Assembly: GCA_024364735.1 (NCBI GenBank)
Contig: JAGFNQ010005227.1
Coordinates: 1 to 64,000 of the forward strand
Reading direction: 5' to 3'
From: Boesenbergia rotunda
Lineage: Eukaryota > Streptophyta > Magnoliopsida > Zingiberales > Zingiberaceae
DNA length: 64,000 nucleotides
The notes below the pieces were generated by a model, which searched no databases, was not told the origin of the DNA, and saw only the letters and a list, made by a program, of their open reading frames with translations. The translations under genes were made by a program, and so were the position numbers. Shown piece after piece: positions 20,144 through 31,686 of the stretch (positions are counted from its first letter, which is position 1; each line of letters starts with the position of its first letter).

Positions 20144-22159
20144 ATCGCCGAAGCTTGCATATTTTGGTTTTGTCAACCGATGTGAAACCTTCAAGTTGTA
20201 TCATGTATACATTCTCAAGCAGGTTTCCATTAAGGAAAGTTGTTTTCACATCCATTTGCCATATCTCATAATCATAATGAGCTGCTATGGCCAGGAGCAT
20301 CCGAATGGATTTAAGCATAGCTAATGGCGAATAGGTTTCGTCATAATCAATTCCTTATTTCTGACGATATCCTTTTGCCACTAGTCTAGCCTTAAAGGTA
20401 ACAACATTACCTTCCATGTCGGGTTTCTTCTTGAAAACCCACTTGCACCCTATGGGCTTAATCCCTTCAGGTGGGTTAACCAAGTCCCATACTTGATTTT
20501 CGTACATGAAATCCATTTCCGACTTCATGGCTTCAAGCCATTTGTCCCTTTCTAAACTTTTCAGAACATCATCATAACTGATAGGTTCGTCGTTCGATTC
20601 ACTTACGAGAAATCCGTATCTCTCTGGAATATTGCATGTCCTATATGATCTACGAAGAAGTGGTGTTGTTTTAGGTTCAACCGATAGCTCATCATTATGT
20701 GTTATTGGTTGTGGGTCTAGACTAGGTGTCTCTGTAATGTCTATTGGAGTTTCTTGAACTTCTTCAAGTTCAATACTACTCCCACTGTTTTCTTGTAAAA
20801 GAAATTCTTTTTCCAGAAATACAGCATGTCTTGAAACAAACATCTTTTGTTCCAAGGGATGATAGAATTGGTAACCCTTTGTTTCCTTAGGGTATCCAAT
20901 AAATAGACATTTATCAGACTTAGCATCCAATTTGTCTGATACAGTCCGCTTCACATAAGCAGGACAACCCCATATCTTAAGGTGAGTTAAGTGAGGTTTC
21001 TTACTATTCCACGTCTCATATGGAGTAGTAGAGACTACCTTGGTCGGGACTCTGTTTAGCAAGTAAACAGCTGTCTTAAGCGCATAGCCCCAAAAGGATT
21101 TTGGAAGAGTTGCATGATTCATCATAGATCTAACCATGTCCATCAAGGTTCGGTTACGCCTCTCAGATACACCATTATGCTGTGGTGTATACGGCGGAGT
21201 CCATTGAGACAATATCCCATTGTCCCTAAGATAATCTTGAAACTCTTGACTTAAGTATTCACCACCCCGATCGGATCGAAGTATCTTAATACTTTTGCCA
21301 AGCTGTTTCTCTACTTCATTTCTGAACTCTTTGAATTTCTCAAAAGCTTCAGATTTGTGTTTCATCAAGAACACATACCCGAATCGTGAGTGATCATCGA
21401 TAAAGGTAATGAAGTAGCTATAGCCTCCTTGTGCAAGAGTTGACATTGGTCCACATACATCAGTATGTATTAGACCAAGCAATTCTCCCACTGGATTACC
21501 TTTTCCGGAAAAGGGTAATTTGGTCATCTTGCCTTTTAAGCATGATTCGCATGTATCAAATGAACCGGGTTCAAATGATTCCAGAATTCCACATCGGTGT
21601 AATTTGGTCATGCGTTTCTTACTTATATGGCCAAGACGACAATGCCACGTATAGGAGTCTATTTGATTATCTATTCGAGCACGTTTGTTGCTAACTTCGA
21701 TATTGAAAATGTCACCGGATAAATCTAACGTGTAGATACCATTGCATAAAGTTCCGGTCCATAAAGAACACCATTTAAAGTTATGTAACAACAATTGTTA
21801 CTAAAAGTTAAATGATAACCCTTTTCATTCAAGCATGAAATAGATACAATGTTCTTTATTAACGAAGGAACAAAATAACAATTATCCAATTCTAAGACAA
21901 GTCCAGTAGGGAGCTTTAGCAAATATGTTCCGATGGCAACAGCAGCAATCTTTGCTCCATTTCCAACTCGCAAATTCGCTTCTCCCTTGACGAGTCTTCT
22001 TCTATTCCTTAGCCCCTGTATGTCATTACATATATGTGAGCTACACCCAGTATCAAGTACCCAGGTGGTTGAGGAAATAGAGTGACATTCAATAACGAAG
22101 ATACCTGAAGAGGATGGGGCATCGGATGCCTTCTTCTTCAAGGACTCAAGATAAACCTT
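20144..22159 (-). pseudogene. pol: pol of B, 5' part: protease, integrase, start of reverse transcriptase
   Basis: In the minus direction: aspartic protease with WVLDTGCSSHICND (about 22035-22060); gag-pre-integrase with WHCRLGHISKKRM and CESCLKGK; integrase core with HTDVCGP, FIDDHSRFGY and SDRGGEY (the D-D-E residues are visible) and TPQHNGVSERRNRT; a linker; then reverse transcriptase from DKWLEAMKSEMDFM through KWVFKKKPD, LVAKGYRQK and QMDVKTTFLNG. It stops at the F insertion. Damage: a frameshift near 21785 and a TAA at about 20355 after YRQK. It continues at 13110 downward. Confidence 0.88.
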
Positions 22160-22938
22160 GCAGTTTCTTCGCCAGTGACCCTCCTTGCCACAGTGATGGC
22201 AAGTGCCTTTTTGGGGTCTTTTCAGTCTTTTTGGCCTTTTTCTTCTTTCCCTTATTCTGTTCTTTGGCCTTCCTCTTAGAGCCTTTCTTCGAGGAACCAA
22301 CTAACAGTACCGTCTTCTGATCCTGCTTTACAGAAGGCTCTATAGTCTTCAGCAGGTTGAGCAACTCAGGAATGGTAGTCTCCAGCTTGTTCATCCGATA
22401 GTTCATCACAAATTGTGAATAACTTTTGGGCAAACAATGCAGAATTAAGTCAATACTTAGTTCTGATCCATTGCAAATCCGAGTGTGCTTAGTCGCTCAA
22501 TGTACCCCAACATCTTCAACACAAATTGTGAGACAGAAGTGCCTTCCTGCATCTTAGAGGTGAAGAGGAGTCTGGAGACCTCGAACCTCTCCTCTGGAGA
22601 CCTTGAACCTTTCGGATCTCGCCTGCTCGTCAAACAGCTCATGAAGATGGAAGATGATGGAATAAGCATCCATATGCTCATGCTGCTTTTGTAGCTCAGG
22701 TACCATAGCCGGCTAGCATGATGCAACTCGCAAGTTCAGAATCGGTCACATGTTTCTGATAGGCCACTAACTGGTCTGGAGTTGCATTTTCGAGAGGACG
22801 GTTGGGAAGTTGATCTTCAAGGACATAAGCAAGCTTTTCTGGCTTGAGGACTATCCTCAGGTTTCGAAGCCAGTCCATGAAGTTCGGCCCAGTCAGCTTA
22901 TTGGTGTCCAAAATGGAACGCAAATTCAGAGAAGACAT
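22160..22938 (-). pseudogene. gag: gag of B
   Basis: ATG at 22938 (MSSLNLRSILDTNKLTGPNF). The N-terminal copia gag domain continues through DWLRNLRIVLKPEKLAYVL. A middle part with FEVSRLLFTSKMQEGTSV and SYSQFVMNYRMNKLETTIPE follows, then a Lys-rich stretch and a zinc knuckle CHHCGKEGHWRRNC (22160-22201). Frameshifts near 22700, 22450 and 22270 split it into overlapping frames. The protease follows directly, as in copia gag-pol fusions. Confidence 0.82.
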
Positions 22939-24259
22939 GATCAAGTGACTATCCTAGAAATACAAATTGAGCTTATGTGAGAAGAATGATAAAGAATGCA
23001 TCAACATACATTAATTAAATCCTATTTATTTTTCGAATTGAATAACCCTTTTTATCAATTCGGGAGATCGTAGGAACATCTCCAAATAGGTTGATATCCA
23101 ACCATAGATAAGAACAACCATGGCTGTGGCCATCAAGTTATTCTTAGCTATGAAGGTAGGTAATTATACCGATTACATATCACATATATGTAACTATCAC
23201 TTTATGCTATCAACTAATTGAATGTTTGCATAAATCATTGGGTTGTTAACTCATTAACAAGTATGCAACAATATACATAGCACCCAACTGCACCTCTCTT
23301 TACATCGACCTTGGCTGTGGCACAACAAATCGATGCTCCAAGCTTAAGGCTGACCCATTAATCAAGAAATAGTTTTAATATGGTTGGAGCTCATTCAACC
23401 GTTTAGTCAGGCTTGGATGTGTCCAACAACCAAAACTAAGGATTGACCTCTGACTCCAACTATATTAATCATAAACTAATTCCATGGTTTGAACATGTTG
23501 AGGTTCAAGCCGGGCATGGATGTGTCCATCAACCCAAACGAGAAACAAAACTCCGGTTCTGACCATATTAATGGAAGGTGTTGGCCTTAATATTTTGTAA
23601 GGGGTTTTGGGTCTCATCCTTTTCTTTCTAAGCACATTCATGACATATAATTATGTCATGTACTAACGATTTCCTTAATAAAGTATGTATGTGACTTAAT
23701 TTATCAAGTCTCATTAATTGAATTAGGAACCGGATTTCCTAATTCTAATTTCATACTTTTTTAAGGAATTGTTTTGGGAAATAATTTTCTAAATTGTCAT
23801 AATCAATTTCGGAAATAATATGTTTAAGACTTTGATTTCTCTAAATCAAATCTTATTAAATTAAGAGACAGTTTCCCTTAATTCAACCACATATTATTTT
23901 TATGAAAATCTTATTTAAGGAAATAAACTCTATAGGAAACAATTTTCCTAATTAATTTTGGAGACAATAATATGTAAGAAATCAAATAAGGAAATTATCA
24001 TTTGAGAATCACCTCAAAAATTTCTAAGATTTGATCACATATTTTATTTATGGACTAATTAGATACAACAAATAATTTTCTTTGGGTGGCTCCCCGAGGC
24101 TCAAATACCCAAAGAAAAGAAATTTATCGTAAATCTAATTTGGCCCGCTCCCCGAGGCATAGCCAAATTAAACTTGACAATTCTTATTTAAAATAGGAAA
24201 TTAAATTACAACAACTAACTTTAATTTGGGTGGCTCCCCAAAGTAAAAAATTTTGTTAA
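22939..24259 (-). other. Untranslated leader of B
   Basis: No gene recognised. A/T-rich; it has two imperfect repeats mentioning CATCAACCC/CCAACAACC contexts (about 23390-23560). It lies between the primer-binding site and gag. Confidence 0.6.
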
Positions 24260-25310
24260 TAATTTAAAACAAATTTGAATTTAATTGTCAATTAATGATC
24301 CATAAATTTGTCTAGACTTTTTGAAAGAAAGTGCCCAAAATTGGAGCTTTCCATAATAGGTTTTCAGAATAATTGTAAGTTTCTGGTACAAAGAAAACTT
24401 ACATATTTCCAAAATTAGAAAATTTCCAAAATAAAATTTCCAAAATTGAAAGTTTCCAAAAATGGGAAGTTTCACAATTATCATAAAATTTCAGAAACTA
24501 GGATATTTCAAAAGTTTGCGAAATTTCATGAGGATTTCCAAACTTTGAAATTCCTAAATCTAAAATTTATCATAATTGGAAAGTTTCCATAATTGGAAAA
24601 TTTTTCAAAATTGAGATCATGACAAAGTTTTCCGCAAAACAATTATATGATTATGTCGAACACTAACCGGCTCTGATACCACTGTTGGGACCGGGTGCAT
24701 GTTGACATGGATGCGGGTTCGTAATTTTAAAATTAATTACGTGCAGCGGAAGTTTAGCATAAATAATTCCTAAATTATTTAACCACACATCTAAGCATGC
24801 AACCTTATATTGTTAGACATGATCATACATTGAAAATTTTTGCAGAAAGTAAACTAATTTACTTAGTATCCTCGCGTAACTCGAAGGAAGGGACGAAATC
24901 CAACAGTAAACGTCCCTTGGACCTCCGCCTCTATTCGCGTCCACGCCGAGTTTTCTTCGGGATGACTTCGTAAAAGCCACGAGTTTCATGCCGACAAGAA
25001 CTACTAGATTCTCCAAAGGCACGACAAGAATACCAAGAGATAGATGGAAGAACTAACCACCAAACGAAGAACGGAATCAAGATTCGGGAGGAACGAAGGA
25101 GTTGTGCCCGCTTCTTCTTCTTCTTCTGGCAGCTGCTTGGTGGATGAAGCTCACGCAACAAAGGGGTCTCCTTTTAGGGCCAGCGGCACTAGAGGAGGGA
25201 GAGGGAGAGAAGGAGAGAGAGAGGGGCTTATTCTAGATTCTTAGATTAATCTCCAAGCCTTGCCTTGGTTCCTTTATATAGTAGCCTCTCAATCGCCAAG
25301 TCTTCCTTTT
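24260..25310 (-). repeat. Probable false duplicate of B leader and 5' LTR start
   Basis: Repeats 25312-26374 almost base for base: leader end, PBS and the first 628 bases of an LTR (from TGTTGGGACC at 24683). It differs mostly by one- or two-base indels and then stops at the N. The artefact interpretation is inference. Confidence 0.75.
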
Positions 25311-25311
25311 N
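25311..25311. other. Single-base assembly gap (N)
   Basis: The only ambiguous base in the window, exactly between the two copies of the duplicated 1.05 kb. Confidence 0.95.
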
Positions 25312-25727
25312 TAATTTAAAACCAATTCAAATTTAATTGTCAATTAATGATCCATAAATTTGTCTAGCCTTTTTTAAAAGAAAGTGCCCAAAATTGTGAG
25401 CTTTCCATAATAGGTTTTCAGAATAATTGTAAGTTTCTGGTACAAAGAAAACTTACATATTTCCAAAATTAGAAAATTTTCAAAATAAAAAATTTCCAAA
25501 ATTGAAAAGTTTCCAAAAATGGGAAGTTTTCACAATTATCATAAAATTTCAGAAACTAGGATATTTCAAAAGTTTGCGAAATTTCATGAGGATTTCCAAA
25601 CTTTGAAATTCCTAAATCTAAAATTTATCATAATTGGAAAGTTTCCATAATTGGAAAATTTTTTAAAATTGAGATCATGATAAAGTTTTCCGCAAAACAA
25701 TTATATGATTATGTCGAACACTAACCG

Positions 25728-25739
25728 GCTCTGATACCA
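25728..25739 (-). other. Primer-binding site of B
   Basis: Minus-strand TGGTATCAGAGC, one base from the 5' LTR. The duplicate copy has it at 24670-24681. Confidence 0.9.
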
Positions 25740-25740
25740 C

Positions 25741-27961
25741 TGTTGGGACCGGGTGCATGTTGACATGGATGCGGGTTCGTAATTTTAAAATTAATTACGT
25801 GCAGCGGAAGGTTTAGCATAAATAATTTCATAAATTATTTAACCACACATCTAAGCATGCAACCTTATATTGTGTAGACATGATCATACATTGAAAATTT
25901 TGCAGAAAGTAAACTAATTTACTTAGTATCTCGCGTAACTCGAAGGAAGGGACGAAATCCAACAGTAAACGTCCCTTGGAACCTCCGCCTCTATTCGCGT
26001 CCACGCCGAGTTTTCTTCGGGATGACTTCGTAAAAGCCACGAGTTTCATGCCGACAAGAACTACTAGATTCTCCAAAGGCACGACAAGAATACCAAGAGA
26101 TAGATGGGAAGACTAACCACCAAACGAAGAACGGAATCAAGATTCCGGGAGGAACGAAGGAGTTGTGCCCGCTTCTTCTTCTTCTTCGGCAGCTGCTTGG
26201 TGGATGAAGCTCACGGCAACAAAGGGGTCCTCCTTTTAGGGCCAGCGGCACTAGAGGAGGGAGAGGGAGAGAAGGAGAGAGAGAGGGGGCTTATTTCTAG
26301 ATCTCTTAGATTAATCTCCAAGCCTTGCCTTGGTTCCTTTATATAGTAGCCTCTCAATCGCCAAGTCTCCTTTTTATGGAATAAATTTTCATAAGAAATT
26401 TATCATATAAATTTTTCTATGAGTTATTCCATCATGCCAAGTTTTTATCATAATTTAATTTATAATAAAAACAACCATGTCTCCCCTTTTATTATGGAAT
26501 AAATTTTCACAAAAAATTTATTATATAAATTTTTCTTATCATGGAAAAATCAATTCATAATTGATTTTATAAAGTAAAATAAACTATTCAAAGTTTATTT
26601 TAATTTCCATGAAAATAATAAACTAAACTTCGGTTTATAAAAATTTATATATTATCCATAATTTTATAAAACAAACCACGCTCGATTTATTTTATAATTT
26701 GAGCCAAACAATTTGGTTCTCCCCTTTTAATGTGGCCGGCCAAACAAAGAGGGTGGGTACCCTCTATGGCCGGCCAAACTCAAGCCTATACCATACGAAT
26801 TAAACTCATTTAATTCGTCCAATAAGCCTTCAAAAGACTTAGCCATTTTAAGCTTCCGATGCGTCTCTGAATAATTCAGATTCGACTTATCTCTCTTGAT
26901 CGGAAAATCTAATTTTCAACTCGTTTTAAATCCCTCGGATTACTCGTAGTGCATGTGACTAAATAGGCTTTCGATTTATGTTGGCCGTCTATAATTAATC
27001 AATTATAGAACGATCATGAGTGGCACCTAGTAGTACATCATGATCCCCAATTAATCGAAGATCAACGGTTGACCTCAGAAATTATTCTGAAACCCATCAG
27101 CAGCTATAATGAGTCGTGCCCCATTCCCTTCACCATCTTATACCCACTTGGTTCAGGACACGGTCTATGTGTGTCAGTCCCCACTAGGCTGACTACGTCA
27201 CACCTAGCCCAAGTAGTGTCTTTCTCGTCCAACGGATTCTAATTACTCTCATGTTTCTGAGAGATTCATACTCTGAACATGTGATGCTCTGGCCAGAGGC
27301 TTCGAGTAACAATCCGACGATAGGCCTTGGGTATACATCTCCTCGCAAGGAGTGGTGAATCCTTTGTAGGCTGTTTAAACATCATCGGGCACTTCGACTT
27401 ATACCCAATTATCCTGGGTCCACACCTCCTTGGAGATGCTTGCTTAAGATGTCAAAGTGTAAGTCTTCATGACCAAGATGACATGAACACCGCAAGTCAA
27501 AGGAACATCGCACTTAAGCTGTAGTAAGAACTTCATTGACATATCTATATGTAGATTACCATATGAAGTTTTACAGCCAGTCACTCCAATGAACTAGTTC
27601 CCTTAACTAGCATTCATGTTTATCTCCGGACATCCCAATGTCACCAGCCAGTGAGAATCAGCTGATTAGAGAATAACCCATGCTAGTCTCAATAGAATTG
27701 ATAGTTTCCGTATTTATCAATTCATCGACTAGGGACAATTTCAATACTTCACAATTGAACATGTAGAGATAATCACTAGTTGTGAATTCATCACAAATTC
27801 TCTCATACTGTGAATTGTATTGCGGATATTCATTAAATGAGTTCAAGATCTCAATCAAATACACAAGCATGTATACTCAAATAGTGAATATTTATTTATT
27901 AAAATAAATGATTACAATCATAAGGCGATTGCCTTAGGACACTTCTCTCACAATACTAACA
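25741..27961 (-). repeat. 5' LTR of B
   Basis: 2221 bp, matching the 3' LTR at 9745-11966 with few changes; TATATAAAG box at about 26337-26345. Followed by TSD AGAGC. Confidence 0.92.
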
Positions 27962-27966
27962 AGAGC

Positions 27967-29138
27967 ACACGAGAACACAATTCATTTTTTACTTTGTTCG
28001 GAGTCGCGGTCGGCTCCTACTCCAAGGCACACGGTCCTTGACCGTTTACTTTGGGCAATTCTATATTCGATAAAGTTTTTACAAGATGATAGTACAGATA
28101 TAGAATTGGAAATTTAAATCACAACACTTTCATAAATTGAAATTATACCGACGCCTGAGGTGGATTGAATTCCGGAGCAAAGGGTCATTATCGGCGTTGA
28201 AATCTCAAAATCGAACTTTGCCCGAGTGCAGCGCATGAGCGAAAGTGTTTAGAGCGTTGGAAGTAATTGATATAGAAGCCTTGGGGGTGAACCCCCTTTT
28301 ATAGTACCCATACGGGCGCCTGTGATGATGGGGGTGCCTAACATGTGGCCTTCCCTGCGCGAATCCTCATCCGCAGGCTCGGTCAGCGCTTATCCACCTC
28401 CTCTTGGGCGCCTGAGCTGATGGGGGCGCCCGTGACCTCACGGGCGCCTGATCCGCCTTGGTCCAGAGGCTTCGCAGCTGTGTTTGGGAGTTTGTCTTCA
28501 CACTTGGGCGCCCGTATCCATACGGGCGCCTGAGCCCATTCGGGTGCCTGTGTTCATCCAGGCGCCTAGGCTCAGTGAAGCACCTCACTTGCAGACGACC
28601 AGTCCTTCGACCCTGCAACTCAGGTTAGTCCCAAAACATAACAAGCATTAGTTACAGTCGTAGCTGTCTTGGTTCTGACTTTGGGTCTCCCAAATGGAAC
28701 CTTAGGTCGAACCGACGCCTACTGTTCCCTCGACGAGGAACGCGCCCTCAACTACTCCTCTCAAGAGAGTTTACCTTTTGCCAGCCGGCTCCTCCGGTTG
28801 GACTTTTGCCCAATCTACCAGACCAGGTCTTCGTGCCCAACTTCCGGTCAGGTCTTCTTGCCCAACTTCTGGTCAGGTCTTCGGTGCCCAGCCCTTGCCA
28901 GGACTTCTTGCCTAGTCCTCGACCAGGACTTCTTAGCCCGACTTCCGGTCAGGTCTTCTTGCCCAGTCCTTGACCAGGACTTCTTTGCCCAGCCCTTTTC
29001 TAAGACTTCTTGCCTAGTATGCCTAGGACATCTTCCTGCACACTCAGTGAACATATTAGATCTCAATAACACCTTAACTTCTGAACCCTTTGCCATTATC
29101 AAAACCCAGGTTTGACTTAGGTGCTGCCTGCACCAACA
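27967..29138 (-). repeat. 5' LTR of A, outer fragment
   Basis: Continues 9651-9744 after removal of B. It carries TATAAAAGG-type box (about 28296-28303), GGCGCC palindromes (28314-28566) and stem-forming repeats (about 28822-29020), and ends CCAACA before CTTCC. Confidence 0.92.
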
Positions 29139-29186
29139 CTTCCTGACGACCAGATGAAGTCTGACGACTCTCCAGCTCAGGATTGA

Positions 29187-29595
29187 TTGTATTTGTTGTA
29201 TTCTATTCCATGACTATGTGTATGACATTATGATTCTGCTTATGACTGCTATCTTGTTTTGCTATCTATGTTCCTTTTCATATGATGCATATGATTATCC
29301 TGTCTTGCTCTATCATTGTCATATTCTTTTCATATGCTCTCAAATTCATCATATCCTGTTTGTTTTGGGAAAAACCCTGGGTTGAGGGGGAGGCATTTTA
29401 AACATAACAACCAGTCTACACCCTTTTCGGTGTTTGACAAAGGGGGAGTGTTTGGTTAGTTAAGTTTAGGATGATAACGAGTATAACTATTGTAAGGGGA
29501 GAACTCTGATTCTCCTGCGATAGTGAAATTTGTAACAATTGATTTCAAATACCTAAACTTAAAATCGGGTTGTTAAACAATAAAAAGGGGGAGAT
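29187..29595 (+). other. 3' spacer and polypurine tract of C
   Basis: No gene. CATATGATGCATATGA-like stretches are near 29280-29290. The PPT AAAAAGGGGGAGAT (29582-29595) abuts the LTR. The spacer matches 52301-52760 of D, inverted. Confidence 0.8.
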
Positions 29596-29699
29596 TGTTG
29601 ATGCAGTCTGACCCTGATTGTTGTTTTGGTGTTGACACCGATTTAAGTTTAGGCTAATAAGATGAGTCTGGTTTAAGTCCTGTTCGAGGACTGGGCACG

Positions 29700-29995
29700 A
29701 CTCCCGGTGAGTGAAGCTGGGTTACGGAAACTCCGGTGAGTGAAGTCGGGTTCCGGTGAGTGAAGCCGGGTGGTTGAAACCCCAGTGAGTGAAGCCGGGT
29801 CCTGGTGAGTGAAGCCAGGTGACTGAAACCCCAGTGAGTGAAGCGGGGTCCCGGTGAGTGAAGCCCGGTGATGGAAACCCCGGTGAGTGAAGTCGGGTCC
29901 TAGCGAGTGAAGCTAGGTGAAGGAAACCCTGGTGAGTAAAGCCAGGTCCTAGCGAGGGAAGCTAGGTTGAACGCAGTCCCGGTGAGTGAAGCCGG
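29700..29995 (+). repeat. Covarying stem-loop array in C LTR
   Basis: About eleven units with constant TGAGTGAAG between variable complementary arms: CCCGG/CCGGG, CCTGG/CCAGG and CCTAGC/GCTAGG (the last with loop GAGTGAAG), plus G-T wobble versions. The layout resembles F's array but the loop differs. Confidence 0.78.
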
Positions 29996-30129
29996 GCACG
30001 AAGTCTTGGTCCGGGGGACTGAGCATTGAGTGTACTGGTCAGAGAAGGGCACGTGAGCTCTTTCTCCGGGACCAGAATAAGTCAGGGAAGGTTAGGGAGG
30101 TTGTTCTCTAGACTTAGGGTTGATTTGGT

Positions 30130-30720
30130 TGGAGCTGGATCGGTCTGGAGACCGATCAGGGAGTTGGCACGAACTCCCTATTGTGGATCGGTCTGGTGAC
30201 TGATCCAGGGAAGTCTGATCATTCTGGTGAACGATCAGAGAGAGAACAGAATGTTTCTGTTCGGCTTTTGATCGTTCTGGTGAACGATCGGGAGAAATCA
30301 GAAGGTTTATGTTTGGCCTCTGATCGTTCTGGTGAACGATCAGAGAGAGATCAGATTGGCTCTGTGAGAAACCCTGATCGGTCTATCTGACCGATCAAGG
30401 ATCGGACTGTCGTCATCCTGACCGATCAGGATGGCACCTGATCGGTCATGGAGTGACCTGATCGGTCTGGTCATGGAGTGACCTGATCGGTCTGGTCATG
30501 GAGTGACCTGATCGGTCACCAGACCGATCAGGGAACAACCTGATCGGTCAGGTGACCGATCAGGGCCTTTGGCTAGTGGTAGTGGCTTGAAAACCTAGCA
30601 AGGTGATCGATCAGTCAGTGTGACCGATCAGGGAGACACTGGATCGATCAGGAGGTGACCTGATCAATCAGGGTCTTCACTAATCGATCTGTGGACCGAT
30701 CAGTAGCTGATAACTTTAAT
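30130..30720 (+). repeat. GATCGGTC palindrome array in C LTR
   Basis: Palindromes TGATCGGTC...GACCGATCA, and variants GATCGTTC...GAACGATC in which both arms changed together. Same core as the internal array at 476-948. Confidence 0.88.
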
Positions 30721-31686
30721 TCAAATCCGCTGTCAAACTTCTGATCGCATAATGATAACTTCTGTTTTCTCTGCTATTTCTCTTATTCACGTTTGATTTC
30801 ATTTGCTAAGCGTCTACTAAGTGTGCAGGTAATGCAGGGATGATTCAAACAATGGAGGAGGGTTAATTGGAGACTTTCCCTTGATCAGGTTTGGCTGTTT
30901 TCTCTTCTCAGGTTACAACGGCTGGCGCGGGCTGGCAATGGCTGAGAAGCTGACGACTGACCTGGGGCTCAACTAAAGAGGGTTCAGGGAGTCCAGAAGA
31001 GGTCAATATTAGCTGAGGTTGTTGCAGACGACCTGGTGAGCAGCTAGTGAGCTGCAGAGACACGCCTGGTGACCTGGCGATGGGTGGCGATGGGCATAGG
31101 CTTAAGTGTTGGCTAGCAAAGGAGCATCGGCATCACTTGAGTGACTCTCTGATTTCTTTGAAACGCTAACACTCTGATACTTTGCATCTTGAGAGCTTTG
31201 AGCCAGTGGAGAAGTTTGTGAGTCGATCAACAAGCAGACACCGCAAGAAGGAAGAGCTGAGTGAAGGCTCTTGCCAGGATCTTGCTGTGTTGTGAGTTGT
31301 ACTTTATAAACCTTCTCCTTCGCGCTCTGTAAGCTTACTTTGTCTCTGTGTTGTATTCGATATCTCTCTGAGACTATTGTGGAGAGGTTACTCCACCGAG
31401 AAGGAGGTTCCATTCTATCCGAATTTTCCGGGGCTTGATCTGCCGACTATCTAGGGATCGCCCACCTCACGGCACGCCAAGGAGTAGGGGCAAGTTATCC
31501 CCGAACCTTGTAAATCCTCCGTGTTAGAGTCTCTGATTTCTGTTTTGTTCTTCTGTGTTTCTATTTTTGTTTCTGTTGTTGTCTTCCACTGCTAACCAAA
31601 ATCGCAGAAGAGTTCAAAGAGCAAAACATTTGAGTGTCTGGCTACATTCACCCCCCCCCCCTCTCTAGCCTTCCAAAGGTCCAACA

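Larger units (their letters stand above)
9745..27961 (-). mobile_element. Element B: copia element with 2.2 kb LTRs
   Basis: TGTTGGGACC...TAACA ends with TSD AGAGC at 9740-9744 and 27962-27966. The 3' LTR is 9745-11966 (2222 bp) and the 5' LTR 25741-27961 (2221 bp). It encodes one gag-pol reading on the minus strand, interrupted by F. Protein motifs place it outside the SIRE-like group of A, C-G; a Tork-like lineage is a guess. The leader holds the N at 25311 and a suspicious duplication. Confidence 0.92.
2828..29138 (-). mobile_element. Element A: pol-less SIRE-like copia element with ORF2
   Basis: Complete apart from the nested B. The 3' LTR is 2828-4092. The 5' LTR is 9651-9744 plus 27967-29138, giving 1266 bp against 1265 bp. 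TSD CTTCC is on both sides. Internal order in the minus direction: PBS, gag, conserved spacer, ORF2 with its own promoter, post-pol-type spacer, polypurine tract. The spacer that precedes pol in E is followed here by the ORF2 promoter, so protease, integrase and reverse transcriptase are absent. LTRs are the same family as E's, so E-type elements could supply pol in trans (inference). Confidence 0.9.
29144..31686 (+). mobile_element. Element C, downstream part
   Basis: Holds the last codons of ORF2 (stop 29184-29186), a 3' spacer, PPT and 3' LTR. Its insertion site on the left is outside the window, so its TSD cannot be checked. Confidence 0.85.
29596..31686 (+). repeat. 3' LTR of C (2091 bp)
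   Basis: TGTTGATGCAG...GTCCAACA. Order: GTGAGTGAAG stem-loop array (29700-29995), GATCGGTC palindromes (30130-30720), a TTATAAA site (about 31304-31310), and the terminal CACCCCCCCCCC-CTCTCTAG. D's LTR at 50522 is homologous. Confidence 0.9.

Noticed and set aside
22114..22320. Phe-rich plus-strand frame
   Set aside because: Antisense shadow of B's Lys-rich gag segment.
25728..25739. tRNA gene remnants at TGGTATCAGAGC sites
   Set aside because: Only 12 bases at LTR borders; these are primer-binding sites, with no cloverleaf sequence nearby.
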